From: Deltaproteobacteria bacterium
Lineage (GTDB): Bacteria > Desulfobacterota > GWC2-55-46
Assembly (NCBI GenBank): GCA_016234935.1
Contig: JACRNL010000003.1
Coordinates: 1 to 64,000 of the forward strand
Length of the DNA: 64,000 nucleotides
Direction of reading: 5' to 3'
The stretch's first letter is position 1. Every line of letters starts with the position of its first letter. A model generated the notes under the pieces. That model made no database searches and was not told where the DNA came from. It was given only the letters and a program-made list of their open reading frames with translations. Below are positions 18,429-26,382 of the stretch, in pieces. The position numbers and the translations under genes are program-made.

Positions 18429-19547
18429 TTACTTGTTGTGGCAGGTTCTGCAAACGCCTGATCCTGCGTTACCGCCGACCCTTCTGAGGAAGAGGCCGTC
18501 AGTCTTTGTGATGTTGCCGCCACCGACTACGTAGCCGCCGACGCCGTCGGCACGAGGCTCACCGGTACCGTAGATAAGCGCGGTCATGTTAAGGTCAACG
18601 TTGCTCATGTTCTTGAAGTGCGGATCGTGGCAGGATGAGCACTCAACCTTGTTGTCTCTCAGGAGGTCCTGAATGGTGGCCGAGGTGGATATAAATCCTT
18701 TGACCGCCCATCTGTTCTGTGAAAGGTTGTCGGAAAGTTGCTGAACCGTGGTGATGAGGCCTGCCCTTAGATTGATGGAGCCAATACGGGTGTCCTTCAT
18801 TCTGAGAGACGCCGCGGTGCCTTCCATGTAGGTGATAGACATCGGATGGTCGTTTGAGAGGTCTGCGTTTGTGCCGGCGAAGGCGCCGCCGCCTGCTGTG
18901 CCGCCATTACCGATGTTGATGAAGTCCTCATAGGCGCCGTCTATACCGCCCTCAGAACCCTCGTCCATAAATCTCCATTGGGTGGTTCTGAGTTTGGCAT
19001 CAGTTCTGCCTGCATTGCCGTATGTGGCCTGGAGTCCGTTTTCGCCCGGCGCATTGACAAGGTTGTCAAAGGTGGTTGTGCCGTCATGACAGCTCAAGCA
19101 AGCAAGTGAAACGCCGCCGATTGGCCCGGCAACTGTGCCGGCAATGGTGCCGCCGTTGGGGTTACCGGTCGAGCCGTAGGCTATGAAGTTGGTTGCCGTT
19201 GATCTTCTGTTCCACAGAGGAGCAGGGCTGTAGTCGTGAGTTGAACCTGTCGCGGTATCGTTGGTGGCTGCTACGGCATGGTGAGGCGTATGGCAGAATA
19301 CGCAAATTTCAGAGGTGCTTAACCCGCCGGTATCCGGGCTTGTGGTAATGAAGCTGCCCATGGATCCAAGGTTATGCCTGGATGCCTTGATGCCGTTTGC
19401 CGCCATGCCCAGGGTGTAATTTGCCACGGAACCTATTCCTACCTCGTATGTGCCAACGTTACGAGCTGCGTCCTCTGCTGCCTGCGCGGCGCCTGCGAAT
19501 GCAAGGCCGACTGTTGCCGCTAATGCGATGGCTAAAAATCTTTTCAT
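18429..19547 (-). CDS. Exported tetraheme c-type cytochrome (candidate filament cytochrome)
   Basis: A 372-residue protein from ATG 19547, preceded by GGAGAAGCAC; the track start 20 codons earlier is outside the signal peptide. The signal peptide ends AGAAQA (about residue 23). Four heme sites: CVFCH (82-86), CLSCH (150-154), CSSCH (303-307), CRTCH (366-370). Extra His at 58 (SRHNLG), 89-90 (TPHH), 104, 234 (NDHPMS) and 310 (DPHF) are enough for bis-His ligation of all four. The long Gly/Ala/Thr-rich stretch between hemes 2 and 3 is low in complexity. Four hemes with ASRHNLGSMG, CHTPHH and CHDPHF blocks resemble OmcE-like tetraheme cytochromes, though this protein is longer. It has its own leader and terminator, so it is probably strongly and separately expressed. 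Confidence 0.9.
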   Translation of the reverse strand: MKRFLAIALAATVGLAFAGAAQAAEDAARNVGTYEVGIGSVANYTLGMAANGIKASRHNLGSMGSFITTSPDTGGLSTSEICVFCHTPHHAVAATNDTATGSTHDYSPAPLWNRRSTATNFIAYGSTGNPNGGTIAGTVAGPIGGVSLACLSCHDGTTTFDNLVNAPGENGLQATYGNAGRTDAKLRTTQWRFMDEGSEGGIDGAYEDFINIGNGGTAGGGAFAGTNADLSNDHPMSITYMEGTAASLRMKDTRIGSINLRAGLITTVQQLSDNLSQNRWAVKGFISTSATIQDLLRDNKVECSSCHDPHFKNMSNVDLNMTALIYGTGEPRADGVGGYVVGGGNITKTDGLFLRRVGGNAGSGVCRTCHNK

Positions 19548-19639
19548 TGTGCTTCTCCTTTCGATATTGTTGGACGTTTTGTGTTTGTGGCGCTGCTGCT
19601 TGCTCATCCTAATAGGGAAGCGACTTTTATCCTGAAAAT

Positions 19640-19765
19640 AAAAAAAGCCCGCTTTACCGCCCTATCGCGGTCTTCGGCCGGTCATCGGCAGTACAGAGGC
19701 TCCATCGCCTGCTAAGGTTATAAACGGCCCTTCATGAGCCTTTAAACCTTCTTTAATTGATTTAA
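19640..19765 (-). promoter_or_regulatory. GC-rich, hairpin-rich leader of the tetraheme cytochrome gene
   Basis: On the minus strand an AT-rich, promoter-like region (about 19750-19790) leads into about 110 nt able to form several short stems: GGCTCatgaaGGGCC, GGCgatggaGCC with outer GCAG/CTGC, CCGatgaCCGG and CCGCgatagggcggtaaaGCGG, the last followed by a run of T. That is the layout of a regulated 5' leader ending in a terminator-like stem about 100 bases before the start codon. It lacks the GEMM riboswitch core (GGGCAAACC, ACGCAAAGCC), and I cannot assign it to a known class. Confidence 0.4.
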
Positions 19766-19847
19766 TTATACCTGAAAATTAACCATTGTCAAGGGAAAAA
19801 TTAATCGGAATTTAATGAAGGGGGAATGCAATGGAATCTTTTTTCTG

Positions 19848-20145
19848 TCATCCCCGAATAGCCTGCCCTCGAATGTTTCTATCGGGGGTCTCTATTCGGT
19901 GATATAAGTAATTCGTCTGGCGGGTTCAGGTTTGCAACCTGAACCTTATTATTTCGTCATAGCTAATACGCACCGTCTCCCGATAGAAACATGCGAGGGC
20001 AGGCACCGGATGTCTGTATTTTGTCATCCCCGAGTGTCTCTATCGGGGATATGGAAGTTGTTTTAAAACCATATGCTTTGATGCCCCTACCGGATGCCCG
20101 ATTAAAACATCGGGAATGACAATTATGGAAAGACTTGGGAATGAC
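19848..20145. repeat. Dense cluster of family A palindromes plus a GTTCAGGTTTGCAACCTGAAC hairpin
   Basis: At least four family A units, for example TGTCATCCCCGAAT..., CGAATGTTTCTATCGGGGGTC, TGTCATCCCCGAGTGTCTC TATCGGGGATATGG and GATTAAAACATCGGGAATGACA, with a perfect GGTTCAGGTTTGCAACCTGAACC palindrome (family C) at about 19924-19946. No gene. Confidence 0.85.
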
Positions 20146-20188
20146 AGTATGGAGATTTTTATAATAGAGGCGGGTTTAGAACCCGCCT

Positions 20189-21262
20189 CTACGGTTTCTT
20201 GGGCACGGGCGGCTGAGATGCCGCCCTGGCCTCCCGCTCTTTGTGTTTCTCGCCCAGGTATTCGTAGATGTTTACCCTGCGGCCCCATGAGTCGACGACG
20301 TATATGTAGTCGTCCCTGTCAACGGCAAGGCCTGCGGGCAGTATCATCTCTCCACGGCCCTCGCCGAAGCCCCCGAAGCTCAGGAGTATCCTGCCCTCCT
20401 CGTCGAATATCTGTATGTTGTTGAAGGCGGCGTCAGCAATGTATATGTGTCCTTCGCTGTCAACCCCGATGCCTTTGGGCCTCCCGAACATGCCCGGCAG
20501 GTCGCCTAACTGTCCGAAGGCCATGATGAACTTGCCCTCGTTATTGAAGACCTCCACCCTGCCGTTCTGTGTGTCGGTGACGTAGAGCCTGCCGTTTTTG
20601 TCGGTCGTTATGTGCGAGGGGAAGTTGAACTGGCCTCCTTCCTTGCCGCGCGTGCCGATGGTGGAGACATACTTGAGGGTATCCGCGTCAAAGACCTTTA
20701 TGTTGTGGTGCTGGGTGTCGGTGACGTAGAGCCTTCTTTTAACGGGGTCAACGGCCACGCCTGTGGGCTGTTTGAATTTTTCAGGGGCGTCGGCGGCGTC
20801 AATGGTGACGACCGAGCCGTCTTTATTCAACACCGTGACCCAGTTCGCGAACGAATCCGTGAAAAATATCCTGCCGGTCTTTTCGTCGCTGGCGATTGCG
20901 ATGGGTTTGTTAATCTCCCTTACGCCCATCTGCCGCAGGCTTGTGGTGGTTTTTTTGGATTGGTTGAAAACAAATACGTCCTGAACGGCGGTGTCGGTGA
21001 CGTAAAGCGTCCCTTCGTGGTCGACGTACGCCCCCATCGGCTTTTTCATCAGGAAGCTGCCCTCGCCGCCCAGGATCAGTTCAGCCGCCAGGTTAGCCTC
21101 TTTAAAGGCGTTTCCGCCGTAGTAGGCCTTGACGTATTTTATGCGCGGAATTTCCTTGGGGTCCTGCGGCCATACGAGATCGGGCAGCGGTTTCGCGGCG
21201 CACCCGTAAACAAGAAGAGGTATGAAAAGCGCAAGCAGTATTTTTTTTAAACTCATACTCAT
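20189..21262 (-). CDS. NHL-repeat beta-propeller lipoprotein
   Basis: A 357-residue protein. The signal peptide has lipobox LVYGCAAK, followed by six-bladed NHL repeats, each carrying the pattern GV.VD..G.LYV.DT...I.VF (for example PTGVAVDPVKRRLYVTDTQH, PSHITTDKNGRLYVTDTQNG, PKGIGVDSEGHIYIADAAFN). The blades span roughly residues 75-340. NHL propellers bind proteins or polymers, and no enzyme motif is seen. NHL genes sit beside the OmcS and OmcE type cytochromes of Geobacter (recalled, not searched). Here the gene lies 5' of the tetraheme cytochrome gene in the same orientation, with about 640 bp between them, so it is likely a separate transcript. Confidence 0.9.
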   Translation of the reverse strand: MSMSLKKILLALFIPLLVYGCAAKPLPDLVWPQDPKEIPRIKYVKAYYGGNAFKEANLAAELILGGEGSFLMKKPMGAYVDHEGTLYVTDTAVQDVFVFNQSKKTTTSLRQMGVREINKPIAIASDEKTGRIFFTDSFANWVTVLNKDGSVVTIDAADAPEKFKQPTGVAVDPVKRRLYVTDTQHHNIKVFDADTLKYVSTIGTRGKEGGQFNFPSHITTDKNGRLYVTDTQNGRVEVFNNEGKFIMAFGQLGDLPGMFGRPKGIGVDSEGHIYIADAAFNNIQIFDEEGRILLSFGGFGEGRGEMILPAGLAVDRDDYIYVVDSWGRRVNIYEYLGEKHKEREARAASQPPVPKKP

Positions 21263-21282
21263 TTTTTCCCCTGATCGGTTTT

Positions 21283-21386
21283 TTTGTCATCCTCGAATGT
21301 ATCTATCGGGGATATAACAGGCTTGATCAAAATTAGATGCTTTGATGCCCCTGCCGGATTCCCGATTAAAAGATCGGGAATGACTC
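21283..21386. repeat. Family A palindromes
   Basis: TTGTCATCCTCGAATGTATCTATCGGGGATATAAC and GATGCCCCTGCCGGATTCCCGATTAAAAGATCGGGAATGAC. The arrangement is the same as at 17.7 and 20.0 kb. Confidence 0.85.
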
Positions 21387-21485
21387 TGGATAAAGATTTT
21401 GATATCATGAAAAATATTACTATGCGGCGTAAATAAAAGTCAAGCGGCCTGTAAAAAAAAGCGCGGCCCCTTCAATCTGTCCGTC

Positions 21486-22082
21486 CTACCGCCAATGTTC
21501 CTTTTGCAGCGACTCCCCTTTGTAGATTATATGACAGCGCAGGCAGTTTTCCCTGGGCCAGAAGCCGAAGGCCACCTTGCCGTGGCACCTGCCGCACCAT
21601 TGTCCCTTGAATATCTCATCCATGCTAATGGGGTTGGCGCCAGCCTCGGGCAGGAATATCTTCGGGTGGCAGTTTTTGCAATCAAGCCAGTATGTGTGTA
21701 TCGAGTGAGGGAAGATGACGTTGTTCATGAGCGGCACCTTCGCCTCGATGAATATATTGAGCTTTAAGGGCGGGTCGTCAACTACGTTAGGGTCAAGGGA
21801 AGGCCTGGGGTTTATTATTCCCTTTACAACTGCGGCCGTCCAGTTTACGCCGCCATACGGGTCATGGGGCATGGCATTGAGCGCCATTATGTCCCGCGTG
21901 CCTTTACTTTGGCTGACCCTGTTGGTGACCTCCACGAAGTACTTGTCGTAGAAGTCGCTTGGGTTCTCTAAACCCTTTCTTTTGGCTTCCGCCGCAGGGT
22001 CGGCAAGATAACTGAGATCGTCGGTCAAGCCGCATCCTGTCATCATGGCAATGGCCGCAACGATGGACAGGAAGAATCTCAT
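21486..22082 (-). CDS. Triheme c7-type cytochrome lipoprotein
   Basis: A 198-residue protein from ATG 22082 (MRFFLSIVAAIAMMTGCG), which gives a clean lipoprotein signal with lipobox MMTGC; the track start lies 23 codons upstream. Three heme sites sit in the C-terminal half: CKNCH, CGRCH and CLRCH. Upstream histidines (VIFPHSIHTYW) are likely distal ligands. The H-x2-H-x(5)-CxxCH layout matches the c7-type triheme domain. The N-terminal 90 residues have no recognised fold. Probably a periplasm-facing or surface lipoprotein that hands electrons to the rest of the locus. Confidence 0.88.
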   Translation of the reverse strand: MRFFLSIVAAIAMMTGCGLTDDLSYLADPAAEAKRKGLENPSDFYDKYFVEVTNRVSQSKGTRDIMALNAMPHDPYGGVNWTAAVVKGIINPRPSLDPNVVDDPPLKLNIFIEAKVPLMNNVIFPHSIHTYWLDCKNCHPKIFLPEAGANPISMDEIFKGQWCGRCHGKVAFGFWPRENCLRCHIIYKGESLQKEHWR

Positions 22083-22259
22083 GGTGGTTTTTTTAAAAAA
22101 TGTGCGCAACGTATTTACCGTTTCATTGTTGAAAAATGCGATGATGCGCAACCGGGTTATAGTTTTTATATTTTAGCACAGCCGGCAGGGAAAATAAAGT
22201 GTTCTTTTTTTGTTGTTGGATGCTGACAATGCCGTACGGGAAGCGCGCCATCGGCTTTA

Positions 22260-22515
22260 ATACGCCTGCCCCCGCATGCCTGAAGCGGGGGATTGACATT
22301 TTTGATATAAAAAGTTAATTTCATGTTGATTATGAAAAGAAACGCAGGCGTTGGATGCTTGCGGCACATGTTATTTGCAATGGCTAGGGGCATGAGCGCC
22401 CGCGTATTAATGACCTCTTCCATTCCTCCTCCCCCTTCACGGGGGAGGGCAGGGTGGGTCGATGGTCACTTCCATATTTCCTCCCCCCTTGTGGGGGAGG
22501 GCAGGGTGGGGGTTA
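22260..22515. repeat. Three repeat types in front of the MinD-like gene
   Basis: GCCTGCCCCCGCATG...TGAAGCGGGGGAT (22264-22292, family D), then two copies of a CTCCCCC...GGGGGAGGGCAGGGTGGG palindrome (family E) at about 22429-22458 and 22483-22512. The second ends only a few bases before the ATG of the next gene. Confidence 0.85.
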
Positions 22516-22518
22516 TAG

Positions 22519-23823
22519 ATGACGCCTAAAACGAATATGATATGGTCTGTTGCCGGGGCAAGCGGCAAGACCGGCAAGTCTACGGTCGCGGCCAATATGG
22601 CTTATGCCATGGCCGAAATGGGTTTGCAGGTCGCGCTTTTTGACGCTCAGGATAAAGGGCTTGGCCTTTATTCCTACTTCGGCATGGAGCGCCCGCCCGA
22701 AGCCCTTGAGGAGGTGCATGTGCCGGTTTCCGCCGGCCCCCGCGTGCTTGAAGCGGGGGGCGGCGGCCTTACGCTTGTGAACGGAGCGCCGGAGCTTCTT
22801 AAGGATGGCAGGGATGGACTCATCGGCGCATTCGCCAAAGGCCACTTCGTGGTGGTGGACATAGGCTTTCCCGAATCGCCGGAGGCCCTTGATTTCATGG
22901 CCGCGTCGGATGCAAGCGTCATTGTGACAACCCCGTCGAATGAGGCCGTCCACAGCGCATACGCGCTCCTCAAGGCATTTGTTTTCAGGAGAATCACGGT
23001 ACTTTTTTCGGACAATGAATTCATCATGGACCTAATCAAGCAGGACACCGACTCAAGGAACTTCGGGAACGCAAGGCGGTTTTCGGATATGTGCTCGGAT
23101 ATCGCCGTTGATTTCCCCGATGCCGCGGGACGGGCCTTCATGGAGATAGAGAGTTTCCGTCCCAGGCTCATCATTAATATGGCTGAAACGGACGAAGACG
23201 TTCTGGCCGCCGACGCCTTCAAGAAGGCCGTCGGCCAGTTTTTAGGCCACAACGTCGACTACGTGGGAATGCTGCGGCGCGCAAAGGAAATAGAAGACGC
23301 CCATATCGGCAAGCGGCCTTTCCTGCTTGGGGGCGCGGCCCCCGGCGCGAAAAAAGAATTTGAGGAGATAATCTCCGTGCTTATGTCCGGTCACGCGGAG
23401 GACGGCGAGTCCATGCGCGGCGACGCGGGTGAGACGTCCATGATAGGGCGCGGCCATCCGCAGACCTTTGAAAGGCACATCCCGGTCAAGGGGCCTTTCA
23501 ATCCTCCCCTGCCCCTGAACGAAGCCTGCCCCCGCGTGTCTGAAGCGGGGGGCGAGACGTTCGGCTTTAACGACAACGTGGCCTATAAGGATACCGTTTT
23601 TCACGTCCAGACCGAGGTGAATGGCGCCAGAAACGCGCCGATAATAGACACGGTCGTCTACCACAGCGGAAGGATATTCTTTTCAAAGAAAACGCAGTGG
23701 GCACAGGTGGTGAGGGAGGGCGATATGCACGTCACCATCCGCGACTACGCGAAAAAACAGCACCACACGGTCATAGCCGCGGTAAAGATGAACAAGATCT
23801 CATTAAACGACGGGGGAAAGTAG
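22519..23823 (+). CDS. MinD/ParA-like P-loop ATPase with extra C-terminal domain
   Basis: A 434-residue cytosolic protein. The deviant Walker A GASGKTGKSTVAANMAYAMA (about residues 14-33), Walker B-like FVVVDIGFPES and the switch-region layout put it in the MinD/ParA/FlhG group. After about residue 300 an unfamiliar domain follows, with DTVVYHSGRIFFSKKTQWAQ and a short basic end. Two short segments, GPRVLEAGGGG and CPRVSEAGGE, are encoded by copies of an intergenic palindromic repeat (family D) lying in frame. ParA-like proteins with added domains position flagella, pili or other complexes; which one applies here is unknown. The start ATG directly follows repeats, and no good ribosome site is seen. 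Confidence 0.8.
   Translation: MTPKTNMIWSVAGASGKTGKSTVAANMAYAMAEMGLQVALFDAQDKGLGLYSYFGMERPPEALEEVHVPVSAGPRVLEAGGGGLTLVNGAPELLKDGRDGLIGAFAKGHFVVVDIGFPESPEALDFMAASDASVIVTTPSNEAVHSAYALLKAFVFRRITVLFSDNEFIMDLIKQDTDSRNFGNARRFSDMCSDIAVDFPDAAGRAFMEIESFRPRLIINMAETDEDVLAADAFKKAVGQFLGHNVDYVGMLRRAKEIEDAHIGKRPFLLGGAAPGAKKEFEEIISVLMSGHAEDGESMRGDAGETSMIGRGHPQTFERHIPVKGPFNPPLPLNEACPRVSEAGGETFGFNDNVAYKDTVFHVQTEVNGARNAPIIDTVVYHSGRIFFSKKTQWAQVVREGDMHVTIRDYAKKQHHTVIAAVKMNKISLNDGGK
22736..22761. repeat. Family D palindrome inside the MinD-like coding region (copy 1)
   Basis: CCCCCGC-gtgcttgaa-GCGGGGG, encoding PRVLEAGGG in frame. It differs by a few bases from the intergenic copy at 22264-22292. Confidence 0.85.
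23524..23553. repeat. Family D palindrome inside the MinD-like coding region (copy 2)
   Basis: GCCTGCCCCCGC-gtgtctgaa-GCGGGGGGC, encoding CPRVSEAGG in frame. It is closest to the intergenic copy at 22264 (including the leading GCCTG). Confidence 0.85.
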
Positions 23824-23888
23824 AAAGACGTTTGAAGGCCGGGGCATTGTTAAAGGCTTGAGAGAAACTTTTTTGAAAACATGTCTCC

Positions 23889-23980
23889 CGCATTCGTCCC
23901 GAAATGCTTATATCCCCGATAGAAACATTCGGGGATGACAGCCCGAAAGTTCCCCCATGCCTTTAGCGGTGCCGCTGCCT
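23889..23980. repeat. Family A palindrome and a degenerate family D copy
   Basis: CCCGAAATGCTTATATCCCCGATAGAAACATTCGGGGATGACAG (family A), then CCCCCATGCCTTTAGCGGTG (a weak family D relative). Confidence 0.7.
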
Positions 23981-24649
23981 TCAAATCCTTTCTTTTGCCG
24001 CGAATTCCTTTAATATCGCCACAACCTCGGCGTCTTCCACCTGATTGAAGTCCATGTAGAGCTGGCTTACGGCGTAGAAGACGGCAGGTATTATAGGGCA
24101 GATTACCTCGGTTATTCCGCCCATTTCCATTATCGTATTGACCGTATCAGCCGGCCCTCCGGGGACGGCGACGCATATTTTAGCCGCGTTCTCGGCCTTT
24201 ACGGCCTGTATGGCGGACATCATGGTGGCCCCGGTGGCAAGGCCGTCGTCGGCGAGGATAACCGTGCGGCCGTTCAATGGAGCCTTTTTTTTAATCGCGC
24301 GGTAGGATGCAAGGCGCACCCTTACGGCCTCCAGCCGCTGCCTCTTTTCCTCCTCGATGTAGTCGTTCCTTATGTGCAGCGACCTGATGAGCGAGTAGTT
24401 CAAAAAGACAAGTCCGTCCTCGGTCACGGCGCCTATCGCAAGCTCCGGGTTGCCCGGGGCGCGCAGTTTGCCCGCGACGATAACGTCAAGCTCGCAGCCA
24501 AGCTCTCTGGCCGCCTCGGCGGCCACGACCACCCCGCCGCGCGGAAGGCCGACGACGACAGGGCGGTCTTCGGCGTATGTCCGCAGGTGCTGCGCCAGCA
24601 TCCTGCCCGCTTCCACTCTGTCCGCATACTGTTTAGGTGTTTTTATCAT
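23981..24649 (-). CDS. Phosphoribosyltransferase-family protein
   Basis: A 222-residue type I PRTase-like protein. The PRPP-binding loop VILADDGLATGATM lies near residues 130-143; it differs from the classical VDDVxxTG by VILADDGLATG, as seen in the 'predicted phosphoribosyltransferase' group. VVVGLPRGGVVVAAEAAREL supplies the N-terminal loop. The family often sits beside dienelactone-hydrolase or erythromycin-esterase-like genes; none is here. The substrate is unknown. Confidence 0.85.
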   Translation of the reverse strand: MIKTPKQYADRVEAGRMLAQHLRTYAEDRPVVVGLPRGGVVVAAEAARELGCELDVIVAGKLRAPGNPELAIGAVTEDGLVFLNYSLIRSLHIRNDYIEEEKRQRLEAVRVRLASYRAIKKKAPLNGRTVILADDGLATGATMMSAIQAVKAENAAKICVAVPGGPADTVNTIMEMGGITEVICPIIPAVFYAVSQLYMDFNQVEDAEVVAILKEFAAKERI

Positions 24650-24796
24650 CCTGCAGTTGATTTTACATTCAAATCTGATTTTGTCAAATCTCTTTGCCGT
24701 GCGCGGCGTTGTTTTTTCAAAAAAAGGCGGGCTTGCCTTGATGGAACTTCTAAGCTATATTCTGAACGTGCCGTGCGCGGCTAAAGCCTGAATTAT

Positions 24797-24897
24797 TGTC
24801 ATTCCCGATGTTTTAATCAGGAATCTAAAAATAGATCCCCGATAGAGACCCCCGATAGAAACATTCGAGGGCAGGCTATTCGGGGATGACAGAAAAA
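24797..24897. repeat. Family A palindromes
   Basis: TTGTCATTCCCGATGTTTTAATCAGGAATCTA followed by CCCCGATAGAAACATTCGAGGGCAGGCTATTCGGGGATGACAG, upstream of the prpD-like gene. Confidence 0.85.
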
Positions 24898-24933
24898 AAT
24901 CCACCGCAGGCGCTTCTTCATTAAAAAGGGGAT

Positions 24934-26382
24934 ATGGCAACCGTGAAAAAATCGTTAGTTACGCCGGATACGCTCGCCGGGCAGCTTGCGGAGTTCGGCC
25001 TTGGGCTGAGGTTCATGGATATTCCGGCCGAGGCGGTTCACGAGGCCAAGCGCCGCGTCATAGACTCCTTTGCCTGCGCGCTGGGCGCCCAGGAGAGCGC
25101 GCCGGTCAGTATCGCGGCGGCGGTCATGCCGATTGTAAAGGCCGGCGCGGGCGCTATCGTTGCGGGCGTTATCGGCCGAAGCGCCGTCACGTCGCCGGAG
25201 TGGGCGGCCTTTGTGAACGGCACGATGATACGTTTTCTTGATTTCAACGACACATACCTTTCAAAGGAGCCCGCGCACCCCTCCGACAACATAGCCGCCG
25301 CGCTGGCCGCCGGAGAGGCTGGAAAGAGAAACGGGGAGGAGTTCATAACGGCTGTGATCGCCGCGTACGAGGCGCAGTGCCGCCTGTGCGACGCGGCGTC
25401 CCTGCGCGCGCGCGGGTGGGACCACGTCACCTACGGGGCGTTCTCCGCCACGCTTGCCTCGGCGATGCTCCTCGGCCTTTCAAGGGAGGCGGCGGTTCAC
25501 GCCGTAAACATCGCCGGGACGAACGCGTCCGCCCTTCGCCAGACCAGGGCGGGGACGCTTTCAATGTGGAAGGGATGCGCCTTTGCCAACACGGCGCGCA
25601 ACGCCGTTTTCGCCGCGCTCCTTGCGAAAAACGGCATGACGGGGCCTGCCCCGGTATTTGAAGGCGAGTTCGGCTTCTTCAAGCTTGTCTCCGGCGAGTT
25701 TACCCTGCCGGAGCTTGCGTTAAAGCCCGATGTCCGCCGGTTCAAGATACTGGACACCTGCATGAAATATTACCCGGCCGAATACCATGCCCAGAGCGCG
25801 ATAGCCGCGGCGATAGAGTTATCCAAAGAGATGGAAGATATCGAAGAGATAGAGGCAGTTCATGTGCGGACGTTCCGCGCGGCGTATGAGATAATCGGCA
25901 GCGGCCCTGAAAAATGGCGCCCCATGACAAGGGAAACGGCAGACCACAGCCTGCCCTTTTGCGCGGCGTCGGCCCTGCTTGACGCTACTGTCACGGTTGA
26001 GAGCTTTTCCGGAGAAAGGCTCGAAGACGAGCGCATAATAAGGCTGATGGATAAAATTAAAATAAGCGTGGACGCGGAACTTGACCCGCTTTACCCGGAG
26101 GCCATGCCGGCAAACGTGGAGGTAAGGCTTAAATCCGGCCAGACCCTTTCAAGGGAGATTATCTACCCGCAGGGACACCCGAAAAATCCTTTGAGCGATA
26201 TCGAGGTGGAGGAAAAGTTCGCAAGGCTGGCATCATGGTATCTCACCGACACGGAGATAAAAAGGACGCTTGAAAAACTATGGGGGCTTGAGAAGATAAA
26301 GGACGTAAGGGAACTTCCGGGCCTCTTCGGAAAGGTAAAGCGCAACAATGGCAAGGCCAAAAAACTTAAAAACGCTGATTAA
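24934..26382 (+). CDS. MmgE/PrpD family protein (2-methylcitrate dehydratase-like)
   Basis: A 482-residue protein of usual PrpD length. N-terminal helical domain LAGQLAEFGLGLRFMDIPAEAV; conserved substrate region FNGTMIRFLDFNDTYL-like (FVNGTMIRFLDFNDTYLS) followed by HPSDNIAAALAAGE; and GRARGWDHVTYGAFSAT-type loop (ARGWDHVTYGAFSATLASAM). The classical enzyme dehydrates 2-methylcitrate in propionate breakdown. The gene overlaps the downstream PrpB-like gene by 35 bp, so the two are translationally linked. No prpC is nearby. The family also includes isomerases and decarboxylases, so the exact substrate is open. Confidence 0.85.
   Translation: MATVKKSLVTPDTLAGQLAEFGLGLRFMDIPAEAVHEAKRRVIDSFACALGAQESAPVSIAAAVMPIVKAGAGAIVAGVIGRSAVTSPEWAAFVNGTMIRFLDFNDTYLSKEPAHPSDNIAAALAAGEAGKRNGEEFITAVIAAYEAQCRLCDAASLRARGWDHVTYGAFSATLASAMLLGLSREAAVHAVNIAGTNASALRQTRAGTLSMWKGCAFANTARNAVFAALLAKNGMTGPAPVFEGEFGFFKLVSGEFTLPELALKPDVRRFKILDTCMKYYPAEYHAQSAIAAAIELSKEMEDIEEIEAVHVRTFRAAYEIIGSGPEKWRPMTRETADHSLPFCAASALLDATVTVESFSGERLEDERIIRLMDKIKISVDAELDPLYPEAMPANVEVRLKSGQTLSREIIYPQGHPKNPLSDIEVEEKFARLASWYLTDTEIKRTLEKLWGLEKIKDVRELPGLFGKVKRNNGKAKKLKNAD

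Noticed and set aside
19640-19765. GEMM (c-di-GMP/cGAMP) riboswitch before the tetraheme cytochrome
   Set aside because: The conserved GGGCAAACC and ACGCAAAGCC blocks are missing on both strands, so I only describe it as a structured leader.
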